Below are positions 8,259-16,268 of a stretch of DNA of 64,000 bases, piece after piece; within the stretch, counting starts at the first letter, position 1; each line of letters starts with the position of its first letter. The notes under the pieces are model-generated. The model saw only the letters and a program-made list of their open reading frames with translations. It searched no databases and was not told the origin of the DNA. A program made the translations under genes and the position numbers. The DNA is from a bacterium (lineage in GTDB: Bacteria > Electryoneota > RPQS01 > DYHQ01). The stretch spans positions 186,001-250,000 of the forward strand of contig JAUXGA010000001.1 of the NCBI GenBank assembly GCA_030622545.1, written 5' to 3'.

Positions 8259-9838
8259 TGAATCAAAATACACAACCACCGCCCCGATCTTTGACAGCCC
8301 GACTCTGGAGTACGTTGGCGTCGATGAAATTCGCCATCTTGCTGCTGGTCATTTTGGCGGTCATTTCCGTCTTTGGTCTCTTCGTCGAAGAATTTCTGCC
8401 CGATAATCCGATGGCCTCACCGTGGTCAGAATATGTCTGGGAAAAGCTCGGGGCAGACGGAATGATGGCGCTGCGCAATATCGGACTCACGCGCCCGTTC
8501 CAAGCGCCTTGGTACCGGTTTCTCGTCGCGCTGCTTGCGGTGAGTATTCTGGCCTGTGTCAGCCAGCGACTTCCAGGAATTCTTCGCCGCTTGAAGCAAG
8601 GGCCAGCGAAACTGGATAAAACCGCCATTTTGGCTTTGCCCCTGCATGCGACGATTTCAAACACCACACGAGAAACCTTGCAGTCCAAATGGCCGAAAAA
8701 GTTTAGTCGTCGAGAAGAAGTCAAAGAAAACGGCGAACTCTGGCGGGGAGAATTCGGACATTATGCTCATCTCGGACCCGCCCTGACGCATATCGGAATG
8801 TTCCTTCTTGCAATCGGAGCCATGATGGCATCCTTAGGCGTCAACACCTTTCAGATGGGCGGTTTCCCCGGCGATACCATAATGGCTGAAGATCTTCCCT
8901 TCGAACTGAAAATCGACAGTTTCCGCGTGGAGTATTACCCGCTCGCTCCGGGACAAACTGTGCTGGTTGACGACGAATTTCTCGGAAGAACCCTCAAACG
9001 AATCCGCGATGATATCTGGCTCGTGGAAACCGGACCCCACGGGAAAAAATCAGACCGAATCGAGGTTGAAGCATCCCAGCTTGCAAATCAATTTGATCGC
9101 AACTTTGACAGCGGCAATATACGCGACTACATCGCAAACGTTTCCGTTTTCGAAGAAGGGCAGGCTATCCGGACAGCGCACATCGAAGTGAATCATCCGT
9201 TGCGGCACAAAGGATGGCGAGTTTACCAGAGTTCCTATGATCCGGAGCATCCTCGCGTGGCCGCGCGTTTCGATACCGCCTATATAAAAGTGTCGCGCGC
9301 CGCCGACAGCACGGCATTGGATACGCTGTATCTGACCTTCGACAGTCCCGCGATGTTTGCCGATAATTTTGCTCTGACCGCTGGAGGATTCTATCCTGAT
9401 TATAGGCGCGGGCAAGGAGAAGATTATTCGCTTTCCGCGATGATGAACAATCCGGCGATTCGGATAGGCATTTCCCGGAACGATAAGGAACTCAGCTCGA
9501 CGGTTCTATTCCAGAAATTCGCGTTTCACGGAAGTACAAGCGAACAGGTGCCGTTCATTTTTGATATTCTGGATATAGAGGGTGCGACTGCGGCAGAGGA
9601 ACTGCGCACGATTTTTTCATTCCGTCGGGATTGGGGAGGGGGCGTCATCTGGGCGGGATTCATCGTCATGACAATCGGACTTCTCTTGGCGTTCTATCTG
9701 ATTCATCGCCGCTTCTGGATCTGGCTCGAACCTGAATCCGACGGTAAGATGCGCGCTGTCATCGGCGGAGAAAGCACACGCGGCACTCACCATTTCGAAC
9801 GCGAATTCCAAACCATCATCGCTCGCATGAAACAGTAA
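8258..9838 (+). CDS. resB: ResB-like cytochrome c biogenesis protein
   Basis: ResB/Ccs1 is a membrane protein of the system II haem-attachment machinery. The N-terminus has the typical SLTARLWSTLASMKFAILLL helix and a second helix near 85-105 (FLVALLAVSILACVSQRLP). A third helix (HIGMFLLAIGAMMASLG) leads into a large periplasmic domain containing INHPLRHKGW-like EVNHPLRHKGWRVYQSSYDP. A last helix is near 465-490. The ATG overlaps the nadD stop; a TTG one codon upstream is less likely. No ResC/CcsA partner is visible in the window, although a TlpA-like thioredoxin is encoded at 40454-41959. Confidence 0.87.
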   Translation: MNQNTQPPPRSLTARLWSTLASMKFAILLLVILAVISVFGLFVEEFLPDNPMASPWSEYVWEKLGADGMMALRNIGLTRPFQAPWYRFLVALLAVSILACVSQRLPGILRRLKQGPAKLDKTAILALPLHATISNTTRETLQSKWPKKFSRREEVKENGELWRGEFGHYAHLGPALTHIGMFLLAIGAMMASLGVNTFQMGGFPGDTIMAEDLPFELKIDSFRVEYYPLAPGQTVLVDDEFLGRTLKRIRDDIWLVETGPHGKKSDRIEVEASQLANQFDRNFDSGNIRDYIANVSVFEEGQAIRTAHIEVNHPLRHKGWRVYQSSYDPEHPRVAARFDTAYIKVSRAADSTALDTLYLTFDSPAMFADNFALTAGGFYPDYRRGQGEDYSLSAMMNNPAIRIGISRNDKELSSTVLFQKFAFHGSTSEQVPFIFDILDIEGATAAEELRTIFSFRRDWGGGVIWAGFIVMTIGLLLAFYLIHRRFWIWLEPESDGKMRAVIGGESTRGTHHFEREFQTIIARMKQ

Positions 9839-9896
9839 GAAAAATACACAAAATCGAATGACGCGACCTGTGTAAGAAATTGGATGGCCTGATACC

Positions 9897-10502
9897 TTGA
9901 CAGAAAAAACAAAATCACCGCACAAAAAGCGGCAACTACTCTTGGGAATGCTGCTCTGCATTCTGGTGATTCTGGGTGCTACTTGGTACGGAATCTGGGC
10001 GCTTCTCCATCGCGAAGCGGGAGTCTTAATTGTGATTTCGCGCCCCCCGGGAGCCGAAGTGATTCTGAACCGCCGACCTACAAATCTACTGACACCGGCT
10101 TTCCTTTCGAACCTGCCCGCTGATTCTTTTATCGTGACACTCCGGCGCGAAGGTCACCGCCCTGTCCCATTCATACAGCATGTCGTCATCCAAGCCAATG
10201 AGACGACGCGCACCGTCTTCTTTATGTCGCCGATTACTAAGTATGATACGCGCGAACTCCCAGAAGTTCTTAGTGCTTATAGCGATTGGGACTGGCGGAT
10301 TGTCCATATCGAATGCGAACCCGCAAACGCTACCGTGCGCATCGATGAACGGGAAGTCCATGTCCGGCCTCCTCTGACGCTCCTGCTCGAAGGCGGGTCT
10401 CATGATATTGAACTCATCTGGCCTGACGGTCGCCGCGCAACAGGAACCGTGCTCCTGCGGCCCGGTCAAGCTTCTCAAACCGTCCGCCTGAAACCCGAGT
10501 AA
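9897..10502 (+). CDS. Membrane-anchored PEGA-domain protein
   Basis: The 201-residue product has a cytoplasmic basic start and one membrane helix (LGMLLCILVILGATWYGIW). A PEGA domain follows: VISRPPGAEVILNRRPT, then LPADSFIVTLRREGHRP. A second, weaker repeat is near residues 137-200 (VHIECEPANATVRIDERE). PEGA domains are beta-rich modules found on surface or periplasmic proteins. The start is TTG without a convincing ribosome site, so the first residues are uncertain. No specific function can be assigned. Confidence 0.72.
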   Translation: MTEKTKSPHKKRQLLLGMLLCILVILGATWYGIWALLHREAGVLIVISRPPGAEVILNRRPTNLLTPAFLSNLPADSFIVTLRREGHRPVPFIQHVVIQANETTRTVFFMSPITKYDTRELPEVLSAYSDWDWRIVHIECEPANATVRIDEREVHVRPPLTLLLEGGSHDIELIWPDGRRATGTVLLRPGQASQTVRLKPE

Positions 10503-10523
10503 GCATTCCTCTCGCGAGAAATC

Positions 10524-10557
10524 TCCCCCCGCCTGCGGGGGGGGGACAAGGGGGGTA
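10524..10557. repeat. G/C-rich intergenic hairpin, CCCCCCGCCTGCGGGGGG family, copy 1
   Basis: A stem of C6GCC/TGCGGGG is followed by GACAAGGGGGG. The same element occurs at 21018-21047 and, inverted, at 48565-48598. It lies between two plus-strand genes and lacks a U-tract. Confidence 0.75.
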
Positions 10558-10594
10558 TCCTTATAAGAACTAATACAACAACAACGAAAAAACC

Positions 10595-10960
10595 ATGCGC
10601 AAAGAACTAACCCGAATCACACCAAAGTCCGTCGTCAAAGTCTTCTTCTTTCTCGGACTCGCGATAAATTTCCTGTTAGGCCTGATTTGGGGCCTTTTCT
10701 TAAAAGGAGCCATAGAGTCAGGATCGGATTTCCTCCCGAAGGGTGAGATGCCCTTCCAACCAATGACTTGGGTAGAAGTTCTGCTCGGAGCTTTCTTGTT
10801 CGCGCTGGCCGGTTCCGTGATTTACGCGATTGCCGGAGGCATCATCGCGCTTCTCTATAATCTCGTAGTCCGCCATTTCGGAGGAGTCGAATTTCACATA
10901 AACGAAGAGCCTTCCGAACCTTCCGGTGAAGTGAAGCACACACCACGAGGAACGCCATGA
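10595..10960 (+). CDS. Two-helix membrane protein of unknown function
   Basis: The product (121 aa) has two hydrophobic segments, VFFFLGLAINFLLGLIWGLF near residues 15-34 and LGAFLFALAGSVIYAIAGGI near 64-83, with a hydrophilic tail. It resembles small DUF3566-like membrane proteins in layout, but I cannot name the family. Its stop overlaps the gltX start by the ATGA arrangement, so the two are probably translationally coupled. Confidence 0.6.
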   Translation: MRKELTRITPKSVVKVFFFLGLAINFLLGLIWGLFLKGAIESGSDFLPKGEMPFQPMTWVEVLLGAFLFALAGSVIYAIAGGIIALLYNLVVRHFGGVEFHINEEPSEPSGEVKHTPRGTP

Positions 10961-12354
10961 CCGATGTGCGCGTTCGTTTCGCTCCGAGTCCCACCGGCAG
11001 CCTGCATATCGGCGGTGCACGGACAGCCGTTTTGAATTGGCTCTACGCCCGCAGCACCGGCGGCAAATTCCTGCTTCGTGTCGAAGACACCGACCCGGAA
11101 CGTTCACGCGGAGAATTGGTGGACACGATTCTCGAGGATCTCGCGTGGCTGGGAATGAAATCGGACGAACCGATTGTCTATCAATCGGAGCGCCTGGTTC
11201 ACTACCGCAAGATTGCCGAAACCTTAATCGAGCGCGGCGCGGCGTATCGTGATTACACGACGCCTGAAGAATTGCAGGCGATGCGCGAGAAAGCTCAGGA
11301 GCAAGGCGAAGCTGCATTTCGATTCCGAGCTGACCGCGACAAACTCCGCCGTGGTGAATTTTCAGGCAGCGGAGCGCATGCCATTCGTTTTCTCGCGCTC
11401 GACGAGGATGTCACGTTTACGGACGGCGTTCATGGCGATATTCGATTTCCCGGTACGGAAATCGATGATTTCGTTTTAGTGCGGCGTGATGGTTCGCCGA
11501 CCTATCACTTATCCGTCGTTGCCGATGATTATGCGATGGGCATCACCGATGTGATTCGCGGCAACGACCATATTTCCAACACGCCGAAGCAATGGTTGAT
11601 TTACCGCGCGATGGACTGGCAGCCACCCTGCGTGGCCCATGTGCCGCTGATTTCAGGCCCCGATAAAAAACGTCTATCCAAACGACATGGAGCCGCATCC
11701 GTCGGCGATTACCGGCAAAAAGGTTATCTACCCGAAGCATTGTTCAACTTCATCGCGCTCTTGGGTTGGTCTCCCGGCAAAGGCGACAAAGAAATTTTCA
11801 CCCGACAGGAACTCATCGATGCTTTCTCTATAAGCGGTATTCAAAAAAGCAGCGCGGTCTTTGATGAAGCCAAACTCGTCTGGATGAACGGCGAAGTCCT
11901 GCGCAATCTTCCGCTGACGGATTTCGTCGCTTCGCTGCGTTTCTACGTGACACCGCCAGTTGAGGATGATTACTTGGAAAAGGTGGCCGAGCTTCTGCGA
12001 CCGCGCCTCACGTTGCCGTCGGAAATTCAAGAAAAAGGCTCGTATTTTTTTCAGGAACCCGACGAGTGGGATGCCAAAGGCCGCAAGAAACACTGGTCAG
12101 ACTCGAAGCTTCCAACTCGCTTGTCGCAGTATATCACTGCTTTGGAATCGTCCGAGGAATTTGCCGCAGAAGCCTTAGAAACTCAACTGCGTTCCCTCTG
12201 CGAATCATGGGATATCTCAGCCGCGAAATTGATTCATCCCGTTCGACTCGCCCTGACCGGTCGAACAGCGAGTCCCGGTCTGTTTGAGATGATGGAAGTC
12301 TTGGGAAAATCCACTTGCATCCGCCGCCTGAAACGAGCGTTATCGGAACTCTGA
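10957..12354 (+). CDS. gltX: Glutamate--tRNA ligase
   Basis: This class I aminoacyl-tRNA synthetase charges tRNA-Glu. The HIGH-type motif is SLHIGGAR at residues 15-22 and the KMSKS-type motif is KKRLSKRHG near 237. The intervening Rossmann domain contains VEDTDPERSRGELVDTI. The length (465 aa) is normal. The ATG overlaps the stop of the upstream membrane-protein gene, with AGGA as ribosome site. Whether the enzyme also charges tRNA-Gln cannot be judged from the sequence. Confidence 0.96.
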   Translation: MTDVRVRFAPSPTGSLHIGGARTAVLNWLYARSTGGKFLLRVEDTDPERSRGELVDTILEDLAWLGMKSDEPIVYQSERLVHYRKIAETLIERGAAYRDYTTPEELQAMREKAQEQGEAAFRFRADRDKLRRGEFSGSGAHAIRFLALDEDVTFTDGVHGDIRFPGTEIDDFVLVRRDGSPTYHLSVVADDYAMGITDVIRGNDHISNTPKQWLIYRAMDWQPPCVAHVPLISGPDKKRLSKRHGAASVGDYRQKGYLPEALFNFIALLGWSPGKGDKEIFTRQELIDAFSISGIQKSSAVFDEAKLVWMNGEVLRNLPLTDFVASLRFYVTPPVEDDYLEKVAELLRPRLTLPSEIQEKGSYFFQEPDEWDAKGRKKHWSDSKLPTRLSQYITALESSEEFAAEALETQLRSLCESWDISAAKLIHPVRLALTGRTASPGLFEMMEVLGKSTCIRRLKRALSEL

Positions 12355-12369
12355 TTTACAAGCATAGCT

Positions 12370-12439
12370 CGCCGAGCCGGGTTCAGCGCAGAATTCGCAA
12401 CCTCATCAAAAAGGGCAATCGCGGTAACCCGGCCGGAAC
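12370..12439. repeat. Intergenic element with GCCGAGCCGGGTT / AACCCGGCCGGAAC ends, copy 1
   Basis: The 70-bp unit begins CGCCGAGCCGGGTTCAGCGC and ends GGTAACCCGGCCGGAAC, with GGGTT and AACCC facing each other across about 45 bp of unrelated sequence. A second unit is at 13564-13634, so one copy lies on each side of the LptF/G gene. Shorter copies are at 22609-22630 and 31343-31372. Confidence 0.75.
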
Positions 12440-12460
12440 AAAAGACAGTTCAAGCATGTA

Positions 12461-13534
12461 ATGAAAATCCTCGACCGTTACATTCTCCACCGCTTCTTCA
12501 ACATCCTCGTCTTCGCGACGTTCGCGTCGATAACCATTTTTGTGACGGTGGATCTTATCGAGCACTTGGATAAATTCATCGACGCAAAATGCCCCGCTTG
12601 GCTGGTTCTGCGCTACTATCTGCTCTATCTTCCTTACATCATCTATCTGACGCTGCCCGTTTCCATGCTTCTCGCGACACTTTTCACCGTGGGAGGACTC
12701 GTGCATACACACGAACTCACCGCGATGCAGGGCGCTGGCTACAGTTTGTACCGCGTGGCGGTATTGCATTTATTAGTGGCGATTCCGATAGGAGCGTTTG
12801 CGCTGGGTTTCGGCGAAACAATTGTTCCGGAAGCCAATCAACAAAGGCAGGACATCTACCGCGAAAAAGTCAAGCGAAAACGTCCCTCAGCCGCACGTCA
12901 GGGACGAATCTACCTGCAGGTGGGGCATAACGAATTCCTCAACATGGAATCCTATGATCCAACCATTCGAGTAGGTTACCATGTCACCATTCAAACGGTC
13001 GGAGCGGATAGAATTCTGGAACGCCTTGAAGCCAAACAGATCGTCTGGGTAGGGGATGCATGGAGACTAAAAGACGGTCGCAATCGGGTTTTTCGTGTTC
13101 AAGGAGAGGAAGTCGAGCCTTTTGAAGCTCTTCGGCGGGAAGATTTGGGCTTTGAGCCGGATGATTTGACGAAGGTGCAGACCAAACCCGAGGAGATGAA
13201 CTATGCGGAGCTCAAATCTTTCATAACAAGACTCGAGCACAGCGGCAATCGGAGCGCCAAATGGATCGTGGATTTAGCGTTCAAAATTTCACAGCCTTTC
13301 GCGAACGTGATTATTGTTTTCTTCGGCGTACCTTTAGCGGCGATTCGACGCCGGGGAGGGTTGGTTCTGGGATTTGGGCTGGGGCTTTTAGTCTGTTTCA
13401 TCTATTTCGGCTTCATGCAAATCGGAAAAATCCTCGGCTATCACGGCACCATCCCGCCGCAACTCGCCGCATGGGGAGGCAATATCATTTTCGCCGCTTT
13501 TGGTTTTGTTCTGACTCTCTGGGTCAGGAAATAA
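12461..13534 (+). CDS. LptF/LptG-family permease (LPS export)
   Basis: YjgP/YjgQ-type permeases are the membrane subunits of the LptB2FG ABC transporter that extracts lipopolysaccharide. The opening MKILDRYILHRFFNILVFAT is diagnostic. Helices near 15-38, 52-80 and 97-120 precede a periplasmic jellyroll domain of about 150 residues. Three further helices close the protein (ANVIIVFFGVPLAAIRRR is in the expected place). LptD is encoded at 27566-30238. Only one permease is present here, so F and G cannot be distinguished. No clear ribosome site precedes the ATG. Confidence 0.9.
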   Translation: MKILDRYILHRFFNILVFATFASITIFVTVDLIEHLDKFIDAKCPAWLVLRYYLLYLPYIIYLTLPVSMLLATLFTVGGLVHTHELTAMQGAGYSLYRVAVLHLLVAIPIGAFALGFGETIVPEANQQRQDIYREKVKRKRPSAARQGRIYLQVGHNEFLNMESYDPTIRVGYHVTIQTVGADRILERLEAKQIVWVGDAWRLKDGRNRVFRVQGEEVEPFEALRREDLGFEPDDLTKVQTKPEEMNYAELKSFITRLEHSGNRSAKWIVDLAFKISQPFANVIIVFFGVPLAAIRRRGGLVLGFGLGLLVCFIYFGFMQIGKILGYHGTIPPQLAAWGGNIIFAAFGFVLTLWVRK

Positions 13535-13563
13535 TCTGCTGCCATTACCAGCAACTTCAAAAT

Positions 13564-13634
13564 CGCCGAGCCGGGTTCAGCGCAGGTTTCCTTGGATAGA
13601 ACGATAAAACTATCGCGCGTAACCCGGCCGGAAC
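13564..13634. repeat. Intergenic element with GCCGAGCCGGGTT / AACCCGGCCGGAAC ends, copy 2
   Basis: This copy matches 12370-12439 at both ends (CGCCGAGCCGGGTTCAGCGC and GTAACCCGGCCGGAAC), with an unrelated centre of similar length. It lies between the LptF/G gene and the converging gene fragment at 13640. Confidence 0.75.
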
Positions 13635-13639
13635 TTGGT

Positions 13640-13801
13640 TTAATGATCGTCGCTGGCTTGAATGATATAGAAGTACTTATCATTCGCGCCGGTATTATGA
13701 TCGAATTCTAAACTCTGCGTTGTCGTCAGAAAATTTTCCGGCGCTGGCGTGAACATCGGGTCGGTGCTGCCATAGACGCGATACCACACACCGCCCTGTT
13801 C
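13640..13801 (-). pseudogene. C-terminal fragment of the seven-repeat secreted protein
   Basis: Read on the minus strand, 53 codons ending in TAA match the last 53 residues of the protein encoded at 16269-18083 in 47 positions, for example YGSTDPMFTPAPEN and ANDKYFYIIQASDDH. Similarity stops abruptly at the EQG codons, where the sequence changes to unrelated DNA just before the stop of the glycosyltransferase gene. No signal peptide or repeats accompany the piece, so it is a remnant. It forms a direct repeat of about 160 bp with the intact gene, with the two glycosyltransferase genes between the copies. Confidence 0.85.
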
Positions 13802-13832
13802 CGAAGGCAGCTTATGTAAAAAAGTCAGAGAG

Positions 13833-14984
13833 CTATAGGGAGTTCTCCTTGGCCGCCAGTTCTTCGATGGCTTCGAGCAGCGGATCCCAGCCGAATCGGC
13901 GCGCCGCACTTTCGACTCCGGGTTTGAGCTTGTCACCTAATCCCTCTCGCAGGAAACGAATACAGGCTTCGCTGAGAGCTCGCGGATTGTTCGGCGGCAC
14001 CATCAAGCCGGATTCTCCTTCGTCAATTACTTCCGGAAGTCCGCCGACTCGCGTAGTGATGACCGGTATCCCTTGTGCGTAAGCAATTTGAACGATTCCC
14101 GACTGAGAAGCGCTACGATAAGGAAGCACCGCCCCATCCGCCGTCCGGAAATAGATTCCCACCTCTTCATTGGGCACATAATGATCAATCCAAGTCACGG
14201 CTTCCTTTAGCGGAGACGCGGCCAATCGCCGGTCATACTCTTCTCTGTCTCCGTAGACTTCTCCTACGATAAGAAGCCGAACCTTGCCCCCTAATTCCTG
14301 GTGAATCTTTGGAAACGCATCCAAGAGATCCACGAGTCCTTTATAAGGTTTGATGAATCCGAAGAAGAGCAGGACATTCGGTTCGCGGATGCCCAATTTT
14401 TGGCGCGCTTCCTCTCGGCTCAAGCTCGAAGGATAGCAATCGTAGAGGGGATGATGCACGCGACGGATCCGATGCGTGGGAACTTGCGGAAACCTCTCAA
14501 GAAATTCTTTGTGCACGGTTTCCGATTGAGCAAAATATCCATAGAAAGGGTTCAACCCGAAGCGAGTCCAAAATTCTCCCATCGGCCAGCCTTCGTGGGG
14601 AACAACATTGTCCAAGATGACGAGAGGTTTGAGATTCTGGTTCGACCGCAACAGACGCACCAAGCAGCCATAGGAAGGACCGAAGAAAGGAACCCACCAC
14701 TTGAAAATGACGCCATCTGGTTTCAGCACACGAATCGCCTTTGCGGTCGTCCACCAACTGAGTGGATTCAAAGGAGCGAGCCGTGGTTCGGGATTGACAT
14801 CAATGGTCGGAGAGCCGGTGTCTTTTTGTGTTTGTCCGGGGAAGATCAGGCGTGGGAACTGCCGCTTGAAGGAAACGAAATGAACATCGTGCCCTCGCGC
14901 ACGGAGTTTCTGGTAAAGAACCGCTAAGTATTGCGCGATTCCCCCACGGAAAGGGTGCGCCGGTCCCACCAACACAAACCGCAT
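13833..14984 (-). CDS. Glycosyltransferase family 4 (group 1)
   Basis: The 383-residue GT-B enzyme transfers a nucleotide-activated sugar, probably to a surface glycan. The N-terminal acceptor half opens with RFVLVGPAHPFRGGIAQYLA. The donor half contains NVLLFFGFIKPYKGLVDLLD and RLLIVGEVYGDREEY. The expected late acidic motif region includes VITTRVGGLPEVIDEGESGL. The initiation codon shares a base with the stop of the GT9 gene upstream, so the two form an operon. The exact sugar is unknown. Confidence 0.9.
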   Translation of the reverse strand: MRFVLVGPAHPFRGGIAQYLAVLYQKLRARGHDVHFVSFKRQFPRLIFPGQTQKDTGSPTIDVNPEPRLAPLNPLSWWTTAKAIRVLKPDGVIFKWWVPFFGPSYGCLVRLLRSNQNLKPLVILDNVVPHEGWPMGEFWTRFGLNPFYGYFAQSETVHKEFLERFPQVPTHRIRRVHHPLYDCYPSSLSREEARQKLGIREPNVLLFFGFIKPYKGLVDLLDAFPKIHQELGGKVRLLIVGEVYGDREEYDRRLAASPLKEAVTWIDHYVPNEEVGIYFRTADGAVLPYRSASQSGIVQIAYAQGIPVITTRVGGLPEVIDEGESGLMVPPNNPRALSEACIRFLREGLGDKLKPGVESAARRFGWDPLLEAIEELAAKENSL

Positions 14985-16051
14985 CAGCGCACCAGCTCCT
15001 TCTTGACAGCTTCAAGAACGCGGTCAGGTGCGAGATATTTCATGCATCCTCCGATGGGGCAAACCGGATCAAAATAGCAGGTGCAATCGTAGTCCGGTGC
15101 GAGAATGACCCCTTGGTCGTAGAGTTCAAATTCATTCGGATTGAAGATGTTGTTGAAGAGAACAACTTTCTTGCCGAGTCCGAGAGCCACATGGAGCGCC
15201 ATCGATACTGCCGTAACCACCAAATCCAATTGGTTAACCAGTGAGAAATAGCCCGACAGCGGAAAATGTCCGGGATAGTGAGCGCCCGCGGCATCGGCGA
15301 TCCGGCGATTCTTCTCGTCTTCGGTCGCTCCTCCCAGAAGAACCACGCCATACCCCTCCACTATCAGCCGCGTGGCGAGTTCCGTCCAGTGTTCATCGGG
15401 CCAGTTTCGGTGAGGCCAGCGCGCACCGCAACCTGTAGCCAATCCAACTCGCGGGGAAGCTTGCGGAAGATTCCAGTCCGGCTGAGAATCCGGTGGTTCC
15501 AAGACATAACGCTCCCTGTTGTAAGGGTATCCACAAATCTCGATGATTTCCTGAGGATAGCTCTTGCGATTCTCTTTGCTGATGTCATCGAAGATGCCGG
15601 TGAGGAACTTGTCCTGAGCTGCGTTGTCTGCGGGGGTGCAGAGCCCTTCGGGTCCCATCAGAAAACCCCTTCGATGTTCCGCCTTGACCCGCGCAGCGAC
15701 CGCTATAGCCTCGGGATCTTTGTCTAAACTGAGAAGATGACTGAAAGAGGCTTCAGTGACCCAGGTGACCGCTTCAAGAGTAAAGGGAAGCATGCGGTCA
15801 ACCCATTCTTTCGGCAGCACTTCGGGTGAGCAGGTCAGCCATGTAATGTGAGCTTTCGGATGATGAGCTTTGATAACTCGTAACAGGGGAGTTGTTCGAA
15901 TTACATCTCCTGCCGCCCCTAATTTGATGATAAGGAATCGCTCCTCCACAGGGTCGTATTGTGGGCAATCTTGGCAGTGAACTCCGCTTTCTTTATGCGG
16001 TTTGCAGGGCCGGTCGCCTAAAAAATAACGGCAGTCGCGATGGACTATCAT
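14984..16051 (-). CDS. Glycosyltransferase family 9 (heptosyltransferase-like)
   Basis: The product (355 aa) has a Cys-rich start (CRYFLGDRPCKPHKESGVHC and CQDCPQYDP) ahead of the GT9 core RFLIIKLGAAGDVIRTTPLL. The donor-binding part contains VGLATGCGARWPHRNWPDEH and VVLLGGATEDEKNR. GT9 enzymes usually add heptose to the LPS core. The N-terminal Cys cluster (C-x-C-type spacing over about 25 residues, and further Cys near the C-terminus at DCTCYFDPVC) suggests metal binding, which is unusual for the family. It has its own promoter at 16127-16155. Confidence 0.88.
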   Translation of the reverse strand: MIVHRDCRYFLGDRPCKPHKESGVHCQDCPQYDPVEERFLIIKLGAAGDVIRTTPLLRVIKAHHPKAHITWLTCSPEVLPKEWVDRMLPFTLEAVTWVTEASFSHLLSLDKDPEAIAVAARVKAEHRRGFLMGPEGLCTPADNAAQDKFLTGIFDDISKENRKSYPQEIIEICGYPYNRERYVLEPPDSQPDWNLPQASPRVGLATGCGARWPHRNWPDEHWTELATRLIVEGYGVVLLGGATEDEKNRRIADAAGAHYPGHFPLSGYFSLVNQLDLVVTAVSMALHVALGLGKKVVLFNNIFNPNEFELYDQGVILAPDYDCTCYFDPVCPIGGCMKYLAPDRVLEAVKKELVR

Positions 16052-16126
16052 TCGTTTTCCTTGTCTGTTGAACTTTTAGCGTCTTCAATCGGCGGGGAGC
16101 TGCCAGGCCAAGTGCTTAACTCATTC

Positions 16127-16155
16127 AAGATAAACATAATCCCGAAAATTGTCAA
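16127..16155 (-). promoter_or_regulatory. Sigma-70-type promoter of the glycosyltransferase operon
   Basis: On the minus strand -35 TTGACA (16150-16155) is followed by 17 bp and -10 TATCTT (16127-16132). The position is 76 bp upstream of the GT9 start at 16051. Confidence 0.65.
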
Positions 16156-16213
16156 CAAGATTTCCTACTCGCTTGGACACTTACCTACTCGCACAGTCCA
16201 AAAAAATGGTAAG

Positions 16214-16247
16214 AAAAAGCCCTTTCGTATAATTCCAAAGGGGCTTT
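16214..16247 (-). terminator. Rho-independent terminator of the seven-repeat protein gene
   Basis: On the minus strand the stem AAAGCCCCTTT / AAAGGGCTTT has an 11-base loop and is followed by TTTTTCTTACC. It lies about 25 bp past the stop codon at 16269. Confidence 0.75.
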
Positions 16248-16268
16248 GCATTCCTTTAAGCAAGCGCA

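Noticed and set aside
13640-13936. 98-codon minus-strand ORF taken as a complete gene
   Set aside because: Its first half lies over the end of the GT4 gene in another frame; only the last 53 codons have a homologue.
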